From positions 1 through 64,000 of the forward strand of contig CAYNGH010000003.1 in NCBI GenBank assembly GCA_964396845.1: a DNA stretch of 64,000 bases. The letters run 5' to 3'. The first letter of the stretch is position 1; each line of letters starts with the position of its first letter. Of this stretch, positions 9,641-16,024 are shown one piece after another. The DNA comes from CAYNGH01 sp964396845. GTDB lineage: Bacteria > Vulcanimicrobiota > JAJTBE01 > CAYNGH01. The notes beneath the pieces were generated by a model. That model was given only the letters and a program-made list of their open reading frames with translations. It was not told the origin of the DNA and made no database searches. A program made the translations under genes and the position numbers.

Positions 9641-10236
9641 GGGACTTCATCTTTAAATACAGAGGCTGGCTGTTCATACCCGCAGCCTTGATAATGCTCT
9701 ACCTGGCCAGGCCCACCCTGATTTCACTGACAATTGGCCTGGGGATCTCCTTTCTGTTAGGGGAGGGAATCCGGGTCTGGGCAGTGGGATTTACCGGCGT
9801 CACCACCAGGGATGACAAGGTGGTGGCTCCTATGCTTATCACTGCCGGGCCATACTCTCATCTTCGAAACCCCCTGTATCTGGGGAACCTGATTTCATGG
9901 CTGGGCTTTGCCATAGCCTCGTCGGGAGATGTCCCCCTGTGGGCATCGGCAGTGGTATTCGCATCAGTGATTTTGTCTTATGCTGTCATATATGGGGCTA
10001 TCATCCCCCTGGAAGAAAACTACCTTCGAAAAACCTTCGGAGAACCTTTTGATGAATACCTCCAGAGTGTTCCCCGGCTTCTGCCCAGTCTGAAACCCTA
10101 TGACAAGCCCCAGGGAGTTTATGACCCTTCGGTCATTCTCAAGGCGGAGATGCATACCATCATTATGCTCATAGTTCTGGCAGGACTTATGGTAGCCAAG
10201 TATGCCGGGGTTATGAAATTTCCTCTGCCGTATTGA
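9637..10236 (+). CDS. Isoprenylcysteine carboxyl methyltransferase-like integral membrane protein
   Basis: 199 residues with at least four hydrophobic segments. The central GPYSHLRNPLYLGNLI and the C-terminal PLEENYLRKTFGEPFDEYLQ (His, Arg-Asn-Pro, then Glu-Glu) form the SAM-binding signature of the ICMT/PEMT family of membrane methyltransferases. Bacterial members methylate lipids or other small hydrophobic substrates; prenylated cysteine is not expected here. The start overlaps the stop of the LpxB-like gene, which suggests that it modifies the product of that enzyme. Last gene of the run, followed by a terminator. Confidence 0.8.
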   Translation: MRDFIFKYRGWLFIPAALIMLYLARPTLISLTIGLGISFLLGEGIRVWAVGFTGVTTRDDKVVAPMLITAGPYSHLRNPLYLGNLISWLGFAIASSGDVPLWASAVVFASVILSYAVIYGAIIPLEENYLRKTFGEPFDEYLQSVPRLLPSLKPYDKPQGVYDPSVILKAEMHTIIMLIVLAGLMVAKYAGVMKFPLPY

Positions 10237-10242
10237 AGCCAT

Positions 10243-10277
10243 AAAAAAGAACGGCTGTTGTTTGCCGTTCCTTTTGG
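10243..10277. terminator. Bidirectional intrinsic terminator
   Basis: GAACGGC (10249-10255) pairs with GCCGTTC (10264-10270) around an 8-base loop. A-rich sequence lies on the left and T-rich on the right, so it can end both the plus-strand lpxB run and the minus-strand infC-rpmI-rplT transcript. Confidence 0.8.
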
Positions 10278-10316
10278 GTTGATATTTCAAACAATAGTAT
10301 TCAATAGTATTTTTAT

Positions 10317-10679
10317 TTAAACCAGGGTCAGTTCTTTTTTGGCCATCTCTGCAAATCCGGAAAAGGCCTTCTGATCGTTTACCGCCATTTCCGCAAGAAT
10401 CTTGCGGTTGATTTCAACTCCGGCCTTCTTCAGACCGCTCATCAGCCGGGAATAGGATATTCCGTTCTCCCTGGCTGCAGCGTTGATACGGATAATCCAG
10501 AGGCTTCGCATATCCCGCTTGCGGTTACGGCGATCCCTGTATGCATAGGCGAGGGAATGGAGCAGTTGCTCCCGGGCCTGCTTGTTGCGACGGCTTCGGG
10601 TTCCCCGGTAGCCTTTTGTGGCTTTCATCAGTTTGTTGGTTTTTTTACGGTGCATTATGCCGCGCTTTACTCTTGGCAT
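10317..10679 (-). CDS. rplT: 50S ribosomal protein L20
   Basis: 120 residues beginning MPRVKRG, with the family-specific basic segments KGYRGTRSRR and DRRNRKRDMRSLWI and the C-terminal globular domain INRKILAEMA. L20 binds 23S rRNA early in large-subunit assembly and in several bacteria represses its own operon through the mRNA leader. It is third in infC-rpmI-rplT, 45 bases after rpmI, and its transcript runs into the bidirectional terminator. Length and start are as expected. Confidence 0.97.
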   Translation of the reverse strand: MPRVKRGIMHRKKTNKLMKATKGYRGTRSRRNKQAREQLLHSLAYAYRDRRNRKRDMRSLWIIRINAAARENGISYSRLMSGLKKAGVEINRKILAEMAVNDQKAFSGFAEMAKKELTLV

Positions 10680-10724
10680 GGTGTAACCTCCTCGGATATA
10701 TAGAAAAATACAGTAAAAAAGCTG

Positions 10725-10928
10725 TTACATATAGGGGATCGCCGGCTTAATCCTCTTCTCGTCGCTGGGATGAGTGAGGGTTGATTTACGGTAACCGCGA
10801 ACCTGCTTGTTGGATTTATTGCTTCTTATGTGGGTACATCCGCTGAAGGCCTTGTTGCGCAACAGACGGCCACTGCCTGTGACTTTCACCCTCTTGGCGA
10901 TTGCCTTTTTGGTTTTAATTTTGGGCAT
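10725..10928 (-). CDS. rpmI: 50S ribosomal protein L35
   Basis: 67 residues from the ATG at 10928 (MPKIKTKKAIAKR). A longer open frame reaches 10979, but that would overlap infC, and the family begins at MPKxKTKK. GGAGAAGGAG lies just upstream on the minus strand. Very basic, typical of L35, with the HIRSNKSNKQ region in place of the usual HLLTKKS. Middle gene of the infC operon. Confidence 0.96.
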   Translation of the reverse strand: MPKIKTKKAIAKRVKVTGSGRLLRNKAFSGCTHIRSNKSNKQVRGYRKSTLTHPSDEKRIKPAIPYM

Positions 10929-10956
10929 GTCACTCCTTCTCCTTTCGTGAAATAGC

Positions 10957-11487
10957 TTAATTGGTGGCCTTTGGAGCAAGGATCATGGTCATGTTGCGTC
11001 CCTCTAATTTGGGACTCCTCTCAACAGTTCCATCCTCGCCAATCTCCTCGGCCAGAGTTTTTAACATCTCAAATCCCTTGTTGCGATAAACCATCTCCCT
11101 GCCCCGGAACATCAAGGTAACTTTTACCTTGTCCCCTGACTTGAGAAACTTTATTGCTCTACGCTTTTTTGTTTCATAGTCATGAACGTCGATCTTGGGG
11201 CGAATCTTGACTTCCTTGACAGTCACCGTGGTTCTTTTCTGTTTCGCTTCCTTCTCCCGTTTGCTTTGTTCGTAACGATGCTTGCCATAGTCCATAATCT
11301 TGCAAACAGGGGGTTTGGAATTTGGATTTATCTCCACCAGGTCAAGCTCTGCAGTTTTTGCCATATCCATAGCTTCTCTGAGAGTAATGACCCCCACCTG
11401 ATTACCGTCATCCCCAATCAGACGAACCTCCCGGGCCCGAATCTGTCTGTTTACCCTTAACTTCCTGCTTCTGGTTATATGAGCCAC
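10957..11487 (-). CDS. infC: Translation initiation factor IF-3
   Basis: IF-3 binds the 30S subunit, keeps 50S away and checks start codon-anticodon pairing. The N-terminal domain has NRQIRAREVRLI and DLVEINPNSKPPVCKIMDYGKHRYE; the C-terminal domain has IDVHDYETKKRRAIKFL and KVTLMFRGREM, both signatures. 176 residues is normal. The start appears to be GTG at 11487, with AGGAAAGGG upstream; IF-3 genes commonly use rare starts, and an ATA lies three codons in. First gene of infC-rpmI-rplT. Confidence 0.96.
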   Translation of the reverse strand: MAHITRSRKLRVNRQIRAREVRLIGDDGNQVGVITLREAMDMAKTAELDLVEINPNSKPPVCKIMDYGKHRYEQSKREKEAKQKRTTVTVKEVKIRPKIDVHDYETKKRRAIKFLKSGDKVKVTLMFRGREMVYRNKGFEMLKTLAEEIGEDGTVERSPKLEGRNMTMILAPKATN

Positions 11488-11507
11488 CGCCCTTTCCTGA
11501 AATAAAC

Positions 11508-11630
11508 AAAGCGGTCTTCACACCGCTTCAACAACAAACTAATGTCATCAACCCTTCAGCCAGGTCTTCCGGTGGAGTCATCATCACCAAGACTCCTGCC
11601 CGCCAACAGGGTGAGAAGCGGTCGCTTCTG
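11508..11630 (-). promoter_or_regulatory. Structured leader of the infC-rpmI-rplT operon
   Basis: Between the promoter and infC, the minus-strand transcript can form at least two hairpins: AAGCGGT/ACCGCTT arms at 11509-11515 and 11522-11528, ending about 10 bases before the ribosome binding site, and AGAAGCG/CGCTTCT arms at 11614-11620 and 11623-11629. Leaders of this operon in other bacteria carry L20- or IF-3-responsive control; that this one does so is an inference. Confidence 0.5.
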
Positions 11631-11665
11631 CTTTTTTGCCCATCTGGGCTTCAATAGTCTTAAAC

Positions 11666-11694
11666 AATATATCAGAACCACAAGCGGTTGTCAA
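11666..11694 (-). promoter_or_regulatory. Sigma-70-type promoter of infC operon
   Basis: On the minus strand TTGACA (11694-11689) is followed after exactly 17 bases by TATATT (11671-11666). This is a near-consensus vegetative promoter about 180 bases before infC, leaving room for the hairpin-rich leader. Confidence 0.75.
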
Positions 11695-11751
11695 CCACCC
11701 CGAAACAAAAAAAACCATAAAATACAGCATGCAGAGAAAAATTAAAAAAAA

Positions 11752-12048
11752 TTAATAATCCGATGTCATAATCCCTGTGGAATTATATTTATAACTGCCG
11801 TTGCCCTTGCCATTGGAACCGGTATAGTCCACCTTGAGATCCTCGAAATACCTCCGGGTTGAACTGCCCACCAGTATCTTGATTCCATAACTCATGTAAA
11901 GAATATCATCGTTGTTTACCGAATCGGTAAAATCGATTGCGTAATCAACCTTATTGTCATCTTCCACAATAACCTTAAGGCGGATATATCTGCTGTTGTC
12001 TTTCTTCTGCCTGATGTTTTCTGCAGCCCGTCGGGTAAGGGATACCAT
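11752..12048 (-). CDS. HesB/IscA-fold protein lacking the iron-sulfur cysteines
   Basis: 98 residues from the ATG at 12048 (alternatives: GTG 12060, TTG 12084). The pattern fits A-type iron-sulfur carrier proteins: SLTRRAAENIRQ at the start, a strand LKVIVEDD where the family has the GxCxG(F/C) strand, DYAIDFTDS for Y-L-D-F, YGIKILVGSSTRRYFEDLKVDYTG for the G-I-x-V-x-V-D-x-x-S-x-x-Y-L-x-G-x-x-I-D-Y segment, and GSYKYNSTG where CGCGxSF-like residues sit. All three cluster-binding cysteines are absent; the protein has no cysteine at all. It may have a structural or regulatory role. Isolated between infC and a radical SAM gene on the same strand. Confidence 0.6.
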   Translation of the reverse strand: MVSLTRRAAENIRQKKDNSRYIRLKVIVEDDNKVDYAIDFTDSVNNDDILYMSYGIKILVGSSTRRYFEDLKVDYTGSNGKGNGSYKYNSTGIMTSDY

Positions 12049-12129
12049 AAAGATTATCACATCCTTCCAGAGCAATCTCAACAAATAAACAACATGGTGA
12101 ACACTTCCAGTTTTTTTATTTCCCTTGGA

Positions 12130-13218
12130 TTATGGTTTTCTCTTCTCGGAATTTTTTTTACCCAATAAAACCCTCAACTGAATACCGGCCATCTCAAAAA
12201 ATGCTGAAACATCAGTGAAAATTTGCGCCGTATCTACCCAGCAGGGACGAAAACAATCCCGGCAGTTTTCCCGGATCACTGCAACACCGGCATCTTTACA
12301 GTGGCTTCTGAACTTCTCTACAAAATCATCATCGGCAACAAACCCCTCCACCCCGGCCCAACCCCGGTGACGATGGCAAATGGAAAAACCCCCGTCAGGC
12401 CCTACAGAAAAATACAACCCTCCCGCAAGGCATTTCCATTCAACCCTCTTCCCTGACAGAAGCTCCCCCGCCTTCTTTAAATATACACTGGAATTGAACA
12501 ACGGCGCACCCCGGGACTTTTTTTCCCTAAGTCCCCAAAAAATCTCCTCCACCCGGCCTTTCTGCTCATCAGACAAATGATATGAAGTCAGGCTCTTGCT
12601 GTCAACAAGACAGGCCCCCCCCATATTCTGCGCCTCCAGGGGAATCAAAGACAAATAAAAGCCCACACTTCCGGCATAATCGAGAATATCATCCAGCTCA
12701 TCAAGGTTATGCCGGGACACCACAGTGTTAATCAAACCCAAACCTCCGACCCTCTTCAACCGGGATGAAAGGTGAGATATGGAAGACTTTACCTTCTCAA
12801 GAACACCCTTTGTCCCGGCAACCTCATCCAGCCGGCGGGAATCAAGGCTGTCCAGAGATACGGAAAACCCCCTGCAACCCGCATCAATCACCCGGTCCAG
12901 AAGTCCATGATCCTCAATAACCCCGTTGGTGAGAACCCTCACCGACATCCCCCGCCGGGCAAAAGACTCCACCGCCTGGGCCAGATCATCCCGCACCAGA
13001 GGCTCACCGCCACCCACAGAAACCGCCTGCACACCCAACCGCCTCAGGTTTTCCGCCATTCTGTCAATCTGGGCCAGGGTCATGTCACCGGCAGAATCCC
13101 CAGTCTTCCAAATACCGCACATACCACACCGCAAATTACAGCGATGGGTTATTCCAAAATGAACATAAACGGGACAATCCCCGGTTATTAATGCCCTGCC
13201 GATTACAAAGGGATTCAT
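12130..13218 (-). CDS. Radical SAM protein with C-terminal cysteine cluster (SPASM-like)
   Basis: 362 residues. The radical SAM motif CNLRCGMC (C-x3-C-x2-C) lies near residue 30, followed by the GGGEP SAM-binding motif and the SVSLDSLD strand. The C-terminus carries WKCLAG, a CHRH, and CRDCFRPCW, a cysteine set like SPASM/twitch domains that hold auxiliary iron-sulfur clusters. Such enzymes often modify peptides or act in cofactor pathways; no obvious precursor peptide lies beside it, so the substrate is unknown. The divergent M15-type peptidase starts 95 bp away, and the space between may hold both promoters. Confidence 0.85.
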   Translation of the reverse strand: MNPFVIGRALITGDCPVYVHFGITHRCNLRCGMCGIWKTGDSAGDMTLAQIDRMAENLRRLGVQAVSVGGGEPLVRDDLAQAVESFARRGMSVRVLTNGVIEDHGLLDRVIDAGCRGFSVSLDSLDSRRLDEVAGTKGVLEKVKSSISHLSSRLKRVGGLGLINTVVSRHNLDELDDILDYAGSVGFYLSLIPLEAQNMGGACLVDSKSLTSYHLSDEQKGRVEEIFWGLREKKSRGAPLFNSSVYLKKAGELLSGKRVEWKCLAGGLYFSVGPDGGFSICHRHRGWAGVEGFVADDDFVEKFRSHCKDAGVAVIRENCRDCFRPCWVDTAQIFTDVSAFFEMAGIQLRVLLGKKNSEKRKP

Positions 13219-13313
13219 AATCCAATTTTATCACAAATTTAACTTTGCAGGGTGATATTCTGGAGTATTTTTTTGTTAACCAGACAATTAAGCCCTCGAG
13301 GACAAAACATGAA

Positions 13314-14042
13314 ATGAACCTGCAACCGGTCCAGCGGATTAAAAACCGCATCAGCACCATCGAAAGCCGAATTCGAAGCCTCTCCGGAGGTAACTTTGCC
13401 GGGGATTCATTTGGCAGTTCCCTGAAAACAGTCAGCGCAAATTCAACATCCCGCCCGGCACTATCTATTCCCACCGCCACAACCACCAAAACAACAACAG
13501 AAACATCCCCTTCACCCAAGCCCGATAACACCGCCACACCAACACTGAAAACCCGGCACAGCCAAACTCCCATTGAACAAAACCCGGACCTGCACAAATG
13601 GAAAGTCCTGGCCACAGTCATGGAAAGCAGTGAGATTGACGAATCCATCAAAGCCGCCACCATGACAGCCCTGAAATCCCAGAGAACAACACCGCCCACA
13701 GATCCCCTCAAGGAAACCCTGAAAACAAACCCGGAAAAAATCGTCGAATTTGACGGATTCACCATGCAAGCCCAAACCGCCGTCAAATTCCGACAACTCA
13801 AAACCCTCATAAATAAAAGATTCCCCAACCGGGAAATCCACGTGACATCCACCATGGGAGGAAGACATATCTCACCGGCACACCCCCAGGGCAGAGCCAT
13901 CGACTTTGTGGTGGATCACCTCACTATACCCGAATCGATAGAAGTTGAAAAAATGGCCACAAAATGTGGATTCCACGCCTTCAATGAGTATATCCACGAT
14001 AGCCCCTATAAAACAGGACCACATATGCACGTGGAGTTGTGA
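13314..14042 (+). CDS. M15-family D-Ala-D-Ala carboxypeptidase-like protein with coiled N-terminus
   Basis: The C-terminal 100 residues fit zinc peptidases of the M15 family, which cut peptidoglycan cross-links: HPQGRAIDFVVD provides His and Asp ligands and PHMHVEL the last His. Residues 1-22 (VQRIKNRISTIESRI) form a short amphipathic helix very like that of the NlpC/P60 protein at 24.2-24.8 kb. A Thr/Pro-rich linker of about 60 residues follows. No Sec signal peptide is seen, so export may use another route. The start is uncertain: ATG 13314 has GAGGA eleven bases upstream, and a TTG frame begins at 13245. Confidence 0.7.
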   Translation: MNLQPVQRIKNRISTIESRIRSLSGGNFAGDSFGSSLKTVSANSTSRPALSIPTATTTKTTTETSPSPKPDNTATPTLKTRHSQTPIEQNPDLHKWKVLATVMESSEIDESIKAATMTALKSQRTTPPTDPLKETLKTNPEKIVEFDGFTMQAQTAVKFRQLKTLINKRFPNREIHVTSTMGGRHISPAHPQGRAIDFVVDHLTIPESIEVEKMATKCGFHAFNEYIHDSPYKTGPHMHVEL

Positions 14043-14100
14043 AAAGCACGATAGATGGACTACAAAAAAGCGGTGTGATGCAAGATTTGGTTTGTGTTGG

Positions 14101-14130
14101 TTTGGTTTGGTTTGGTTTGGTTTGGTTTGG
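14101..14130. repeat. Pentanucleotide tandem repeat (TTTGG)6
   Basis: Six perfect TTTGG units in a row, preceded by two diverged units from about 14086. It sits between the M15 peptidase stop and the left boundary element of the AT-rich island. Slippage there would change no recognised gene. Confidence 0.95.
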
Positions 14131-14131
14131 T

Positions 14132-14193
14132 TTTTTCGGGGGAACCTTTTTCGAGAAAAAGGCTTCCCCCGAACCCCCTCCAAAAAGCTTTAA
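14132..14193 (-). repeat. Left copy of an inverted hairpin element flanking an AT-rich island
   Basis: A long hairpin: TTCGGGGGAA and CCTTTTT pair with AAAAAGG and TTCCCCCGAA around CGAG, with one bulged C (14135-14173), followed by CCCCCTCCAAAAAGCTTTAA. Read on the minus strand it begins AAAGCTTTTTGGAGGGGG, closely matching the plus-strand element at 15138-15190. On its own it could be a terminator. Confidence 0.75.
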
Positions 14194-14259
14194 ATCACAG
14201 TAATCACCGCATTTTTAATGCCTGGTGATTACTGTAAATTTTTTGTGTAAAGAGTCGCC

Positions 14260-14454
14260 TTATTTCTTTTTTTCACTGCTTCCATTGTTTCCTTGGTTTT
14301 GTGGGTTCTGGTTTGCACTGTCACTTTTTGTCTGAATATCAGGTTTCACAGGTAAATCACTTCTACGAGGCGGTTTGTGTATCGAGTTTTTGGGAATATA
14401 GAAATTATCAGATTTAAGCACTTTTCCATTATTGCTGGGCTCATTTTTACACAT
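14260..14454 (-). CDS. Small hypothetical protein, polar and proline/asparagine-rich
   Basis: 64 residues, not recognised. It is supported by AAAGGAG seven bases before the ATG at 14454 and by starting 14 bases after the stop of the upstream membrane-protein gene, so the two form an operon. Composition is disordered (Asn, Gln, Ser, Lys, Pro), ending in a lysine run. It could be a cytosolic partner or toxin/antidote-like companion of the membrane protein, but nothing in the sequence proves that. Confidence 0.5.
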   Translation of the reverse strand: MCKNEPSNNGKVLKSDNFYIPKNSIHKPPRRSDLPVKPDIQTKSDSANQNPQNQGNNGSSEKKK

Positions 14455-14468
14455 TGCCTTACTCCTTT

Positions 14469-15005
14469 CTATGTAATAGAATATATCAACAAAACAGATC
14501 CAACAATTAAGAATAAAATAGAATATGATTCAAAGATTATAATCCACTCTGTCATCCAAGAAGAACTATTATCATTATCTTTGGAATTTAACTGTTCTTC
14601 TTCTTTGTCCTTGTTTTGCAGTTGTTTTTTCATCATTTCATAATCTTTATCAAGCTTGTCCAACATCTCTTCACAGGCTTGTTTACTAAATTTTAATGAT
14701 AATAGGGCAGACAGTAAACTAAAACCCAAAACAATCAAAAGACTAACAGCGTGATAAATACTTTTTGACTCAGTTATTGTTTTTGATAATGAAATAGAAA
14801 ATCCAAATGCACCAGCGGCAAGGGTCACCATAGAGGTGTGAAATCGAAGACTGAGTTCCAATGCACTTTTGTTAAAGTATTCGTACTTTATCCTATGATC
14901 CTGGTAGCGTAGAAATGCCTCCTGATAATCGTTGTTGTTATCATTGTTATTAACTAAGACAAACTGAGGTCTTTTCTTTTTCCTTCTTGGATATAATCCA
15001 TTCAA
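14469..15005 (-). CDS. Hypothetical three-helix membrane protein (AT-rich island)
   Basis: 178 residues, not recognised. A basic N-terminus with an Asn-rich patch is followed by two membrane helices (about 58-78 and 87-107), a charged coiled segment KQACEEMLDKLDKDYEMMKK, and a third membrane helix at the C-terminus (about 155-177). The layout recalls small effector-type membrane proteins such as SLATT proteins of defence systems, but no diagnostic motif is visible. The start is TTG at 15005 behind AGGTGAGGTGAG. Base composition is far more AT-rich than the neighbours, which suggests transfer. Confidence 0.55.
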   Translation of the reverse strand: MNGLYPRRKKKRPQFVLVNNNDNNNDYQEAFLRYQDHRIKYEYFNKSALELSLRFHTSMVTLAAGAFGFSISLSKTITESKSIYHAVSLLIVLGFSLLSALLSLKFSKQACEEMLDKLDKDYEMMKKQLQNKDKEEEQLNSKDNDNSSSWMTEWIIIFESYSILFLIVGSVLLIYSIT

Positions 15006-15098
15006 CTAACTCACCTCACCTTTTAACTGATTTTATCTTTTTATTGATCTACAACATATTATAATTATTCAACCCAATTTTTGTTTCCCTTCTTTTAA

Positions 15099-15131
15099 AT
15101 TTCATTCAGTCTTCTCAAGACTGGATGAAAT
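15099..15131. repeat. 15-bp-stem hairpin upstream of the AT-rich island genes
   Basis: ATTTCATTCAGTCTT pairs with AAGACTGGATGAAAT around a CTC loop, with one G-T pair. It lies between the nrdG stop and the membrane-protein start, so it could end nrdG transcription or belong to the island boundary. No clear U tract follows on either strand. Confidence 0.6.
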
Positions 15132-15137
15132 TGACAT

Positions 15138-15190
15138 AAAGTTTTTTGGAGGGGTTTGGGGATACTTTTTTTCAAAAAAGTTTCCCCAAT
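15138..15190 (+). repeat. Right copy of the inverted hairpin element flanking the AT-rich island
   Basis: It starts AAAGTTTTTTGGAGGGG and continues into a hairpin in which TTGGGGA and ACTTTTTT pair with AAAAAAGT and TCCCCAA with one T-T mismatch. It is the counterpart, in opposite orientation, of the element at 14132-14193. Confidence 0.75.
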
Positions 15191-15217
15191 AAAACATAAA
15201 AGAATAAAACATAAAAG
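15188..15217. repeat. 15-bp direct repeat, two perfect copies
   Basis: AATAAAACATAAAAG occurs at 15188-15202 and again at 15203-15217, with a partial third unit AATAAATAG. It directly abuts the right hairpin element. Confidence 0.9.
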
Positions 15218-15276
15218 AATAAATAGAAAACAATAATCTATATCTTAATCAATAATCAAGCTGTCGGGCGGTCAGG

Positions 15277-15978
15277 TTACGAGGCGATTTCCAGTTCCAC
15301 GGTTTTTCTTGCTCTATGTTCCAGTGTTCCGGAGATGTTGAGTTCTACGGTTTCTATGGCTTTGCGGTTGAGTTCTTCATCGAGGCAGGAGCCGGTTCTC
15401 ATGGGTTGTGTGTAGTAGTTTTCCCCGGCCAGCATTTGGTTTTTGATGGATGCTATGTCCAGGGTATCATTGACGGGGGGATAGATTGTGGTGCGGAATT
15501 CATATTCCATCCCTGATTCCCGGCCAGCCTCCCGGATCAGGGCCATAGAGCGGATGCAGTTGCCTTCGATGCCGGGGGTGCCGGTAACTTTCTCATAGTT
15601 TCGCCAGCCGGCTTTCACATCCATTGCCACGTAATCCACAAGTCCTTGTTGCAGGAGGGTTTTGAGGGTCATGGGGTTTGAGCCGTTGGTGTCCAGTTTA
15701 ATTTCCAGTCCCATCTCTTTTATCTTCCGGCAAAATTCCACCAGTCCCTGATGGATGGTAGGTTCGCCTCCGGTTATAACCACGCCGTCCAGGAAAAATT
15801 TTCGTCTTTCAATGTGATCCAGCACTTGTTGCGGGGTCAGGTTGTTCCCACCTTCCCGGATAAGTTCCGGGTTATGACAGTATGGACACCGGAAGTTGCA
15901 TCCCTTTGTGAATATCATTACCGCTACTCTTCCGGGAAAGTCCAGCAGGGTCAGTTTTTGAATTCCGCCGATTATCAT
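15277..15978 (-). CDS. nrdG: Anaerobic ribonucleotide reductase activating enzyme (radical SAM)
   Basis: Generates the glycyl radical on NrdD using SAM and a 4Fe-4S cluster. The motif CNFRCPYC (C-x3-C-x2-C) follows LLDFPGRVAVMIFTKG, the usual N-terminus, and VVITGGEPT is the SAM-binding GGE segment. 233 residues is typical for the NrdG2-type (longer) activases. It is 46 bp downstream of nrdD on the same strand, which fixes its assignment among the many radical SAM activases. Confidence 0.93.
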   Translation of the reverse strand: MIIGGIQKLTLLDFPGRVAVMIFTKGCNFRCPYCHNPELIREGGNNLTPQQVLDHIERRKFFLDGVVITGGEPTIHQGLVEFCRKIKEMGLEIKLDTNGSNPMTLKTLLQQGLVDYVAMDVKAGWRNYEKVTGTPGIEGNCIRSMALIREAGRESGMEYEFRTTIYPPVNDTLDIASIKNQMLAGENYYTQPMRTGSCLDEELNRKAIETVELNISGTLEHRARKTVELEIAS

Positions 15979-16024
15979 TGCTCTATGACCTTTTCTTTAT
16001 ATAATGTTTTGGGTTGGGTTGGGA

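Noticed and set aside
14101..14130. (TTTGG)6 as a phase-variation switch
   Set aside because: It sits outside any gene and not between plausible promoter elements, so length change would have no clear effect.
14469..15005. Firm call of a SLATT-type defence effector
   Set aside because: Size and topology fit loosely, but there is no diagnostic motif and no nucleotidyltransferase partner nearby; kept as hypothetical.
15188..15217. Two 15-bp repeats as a small CRISPR array
   Set aside because: The copies abut with no spacer and there are no cas genes.
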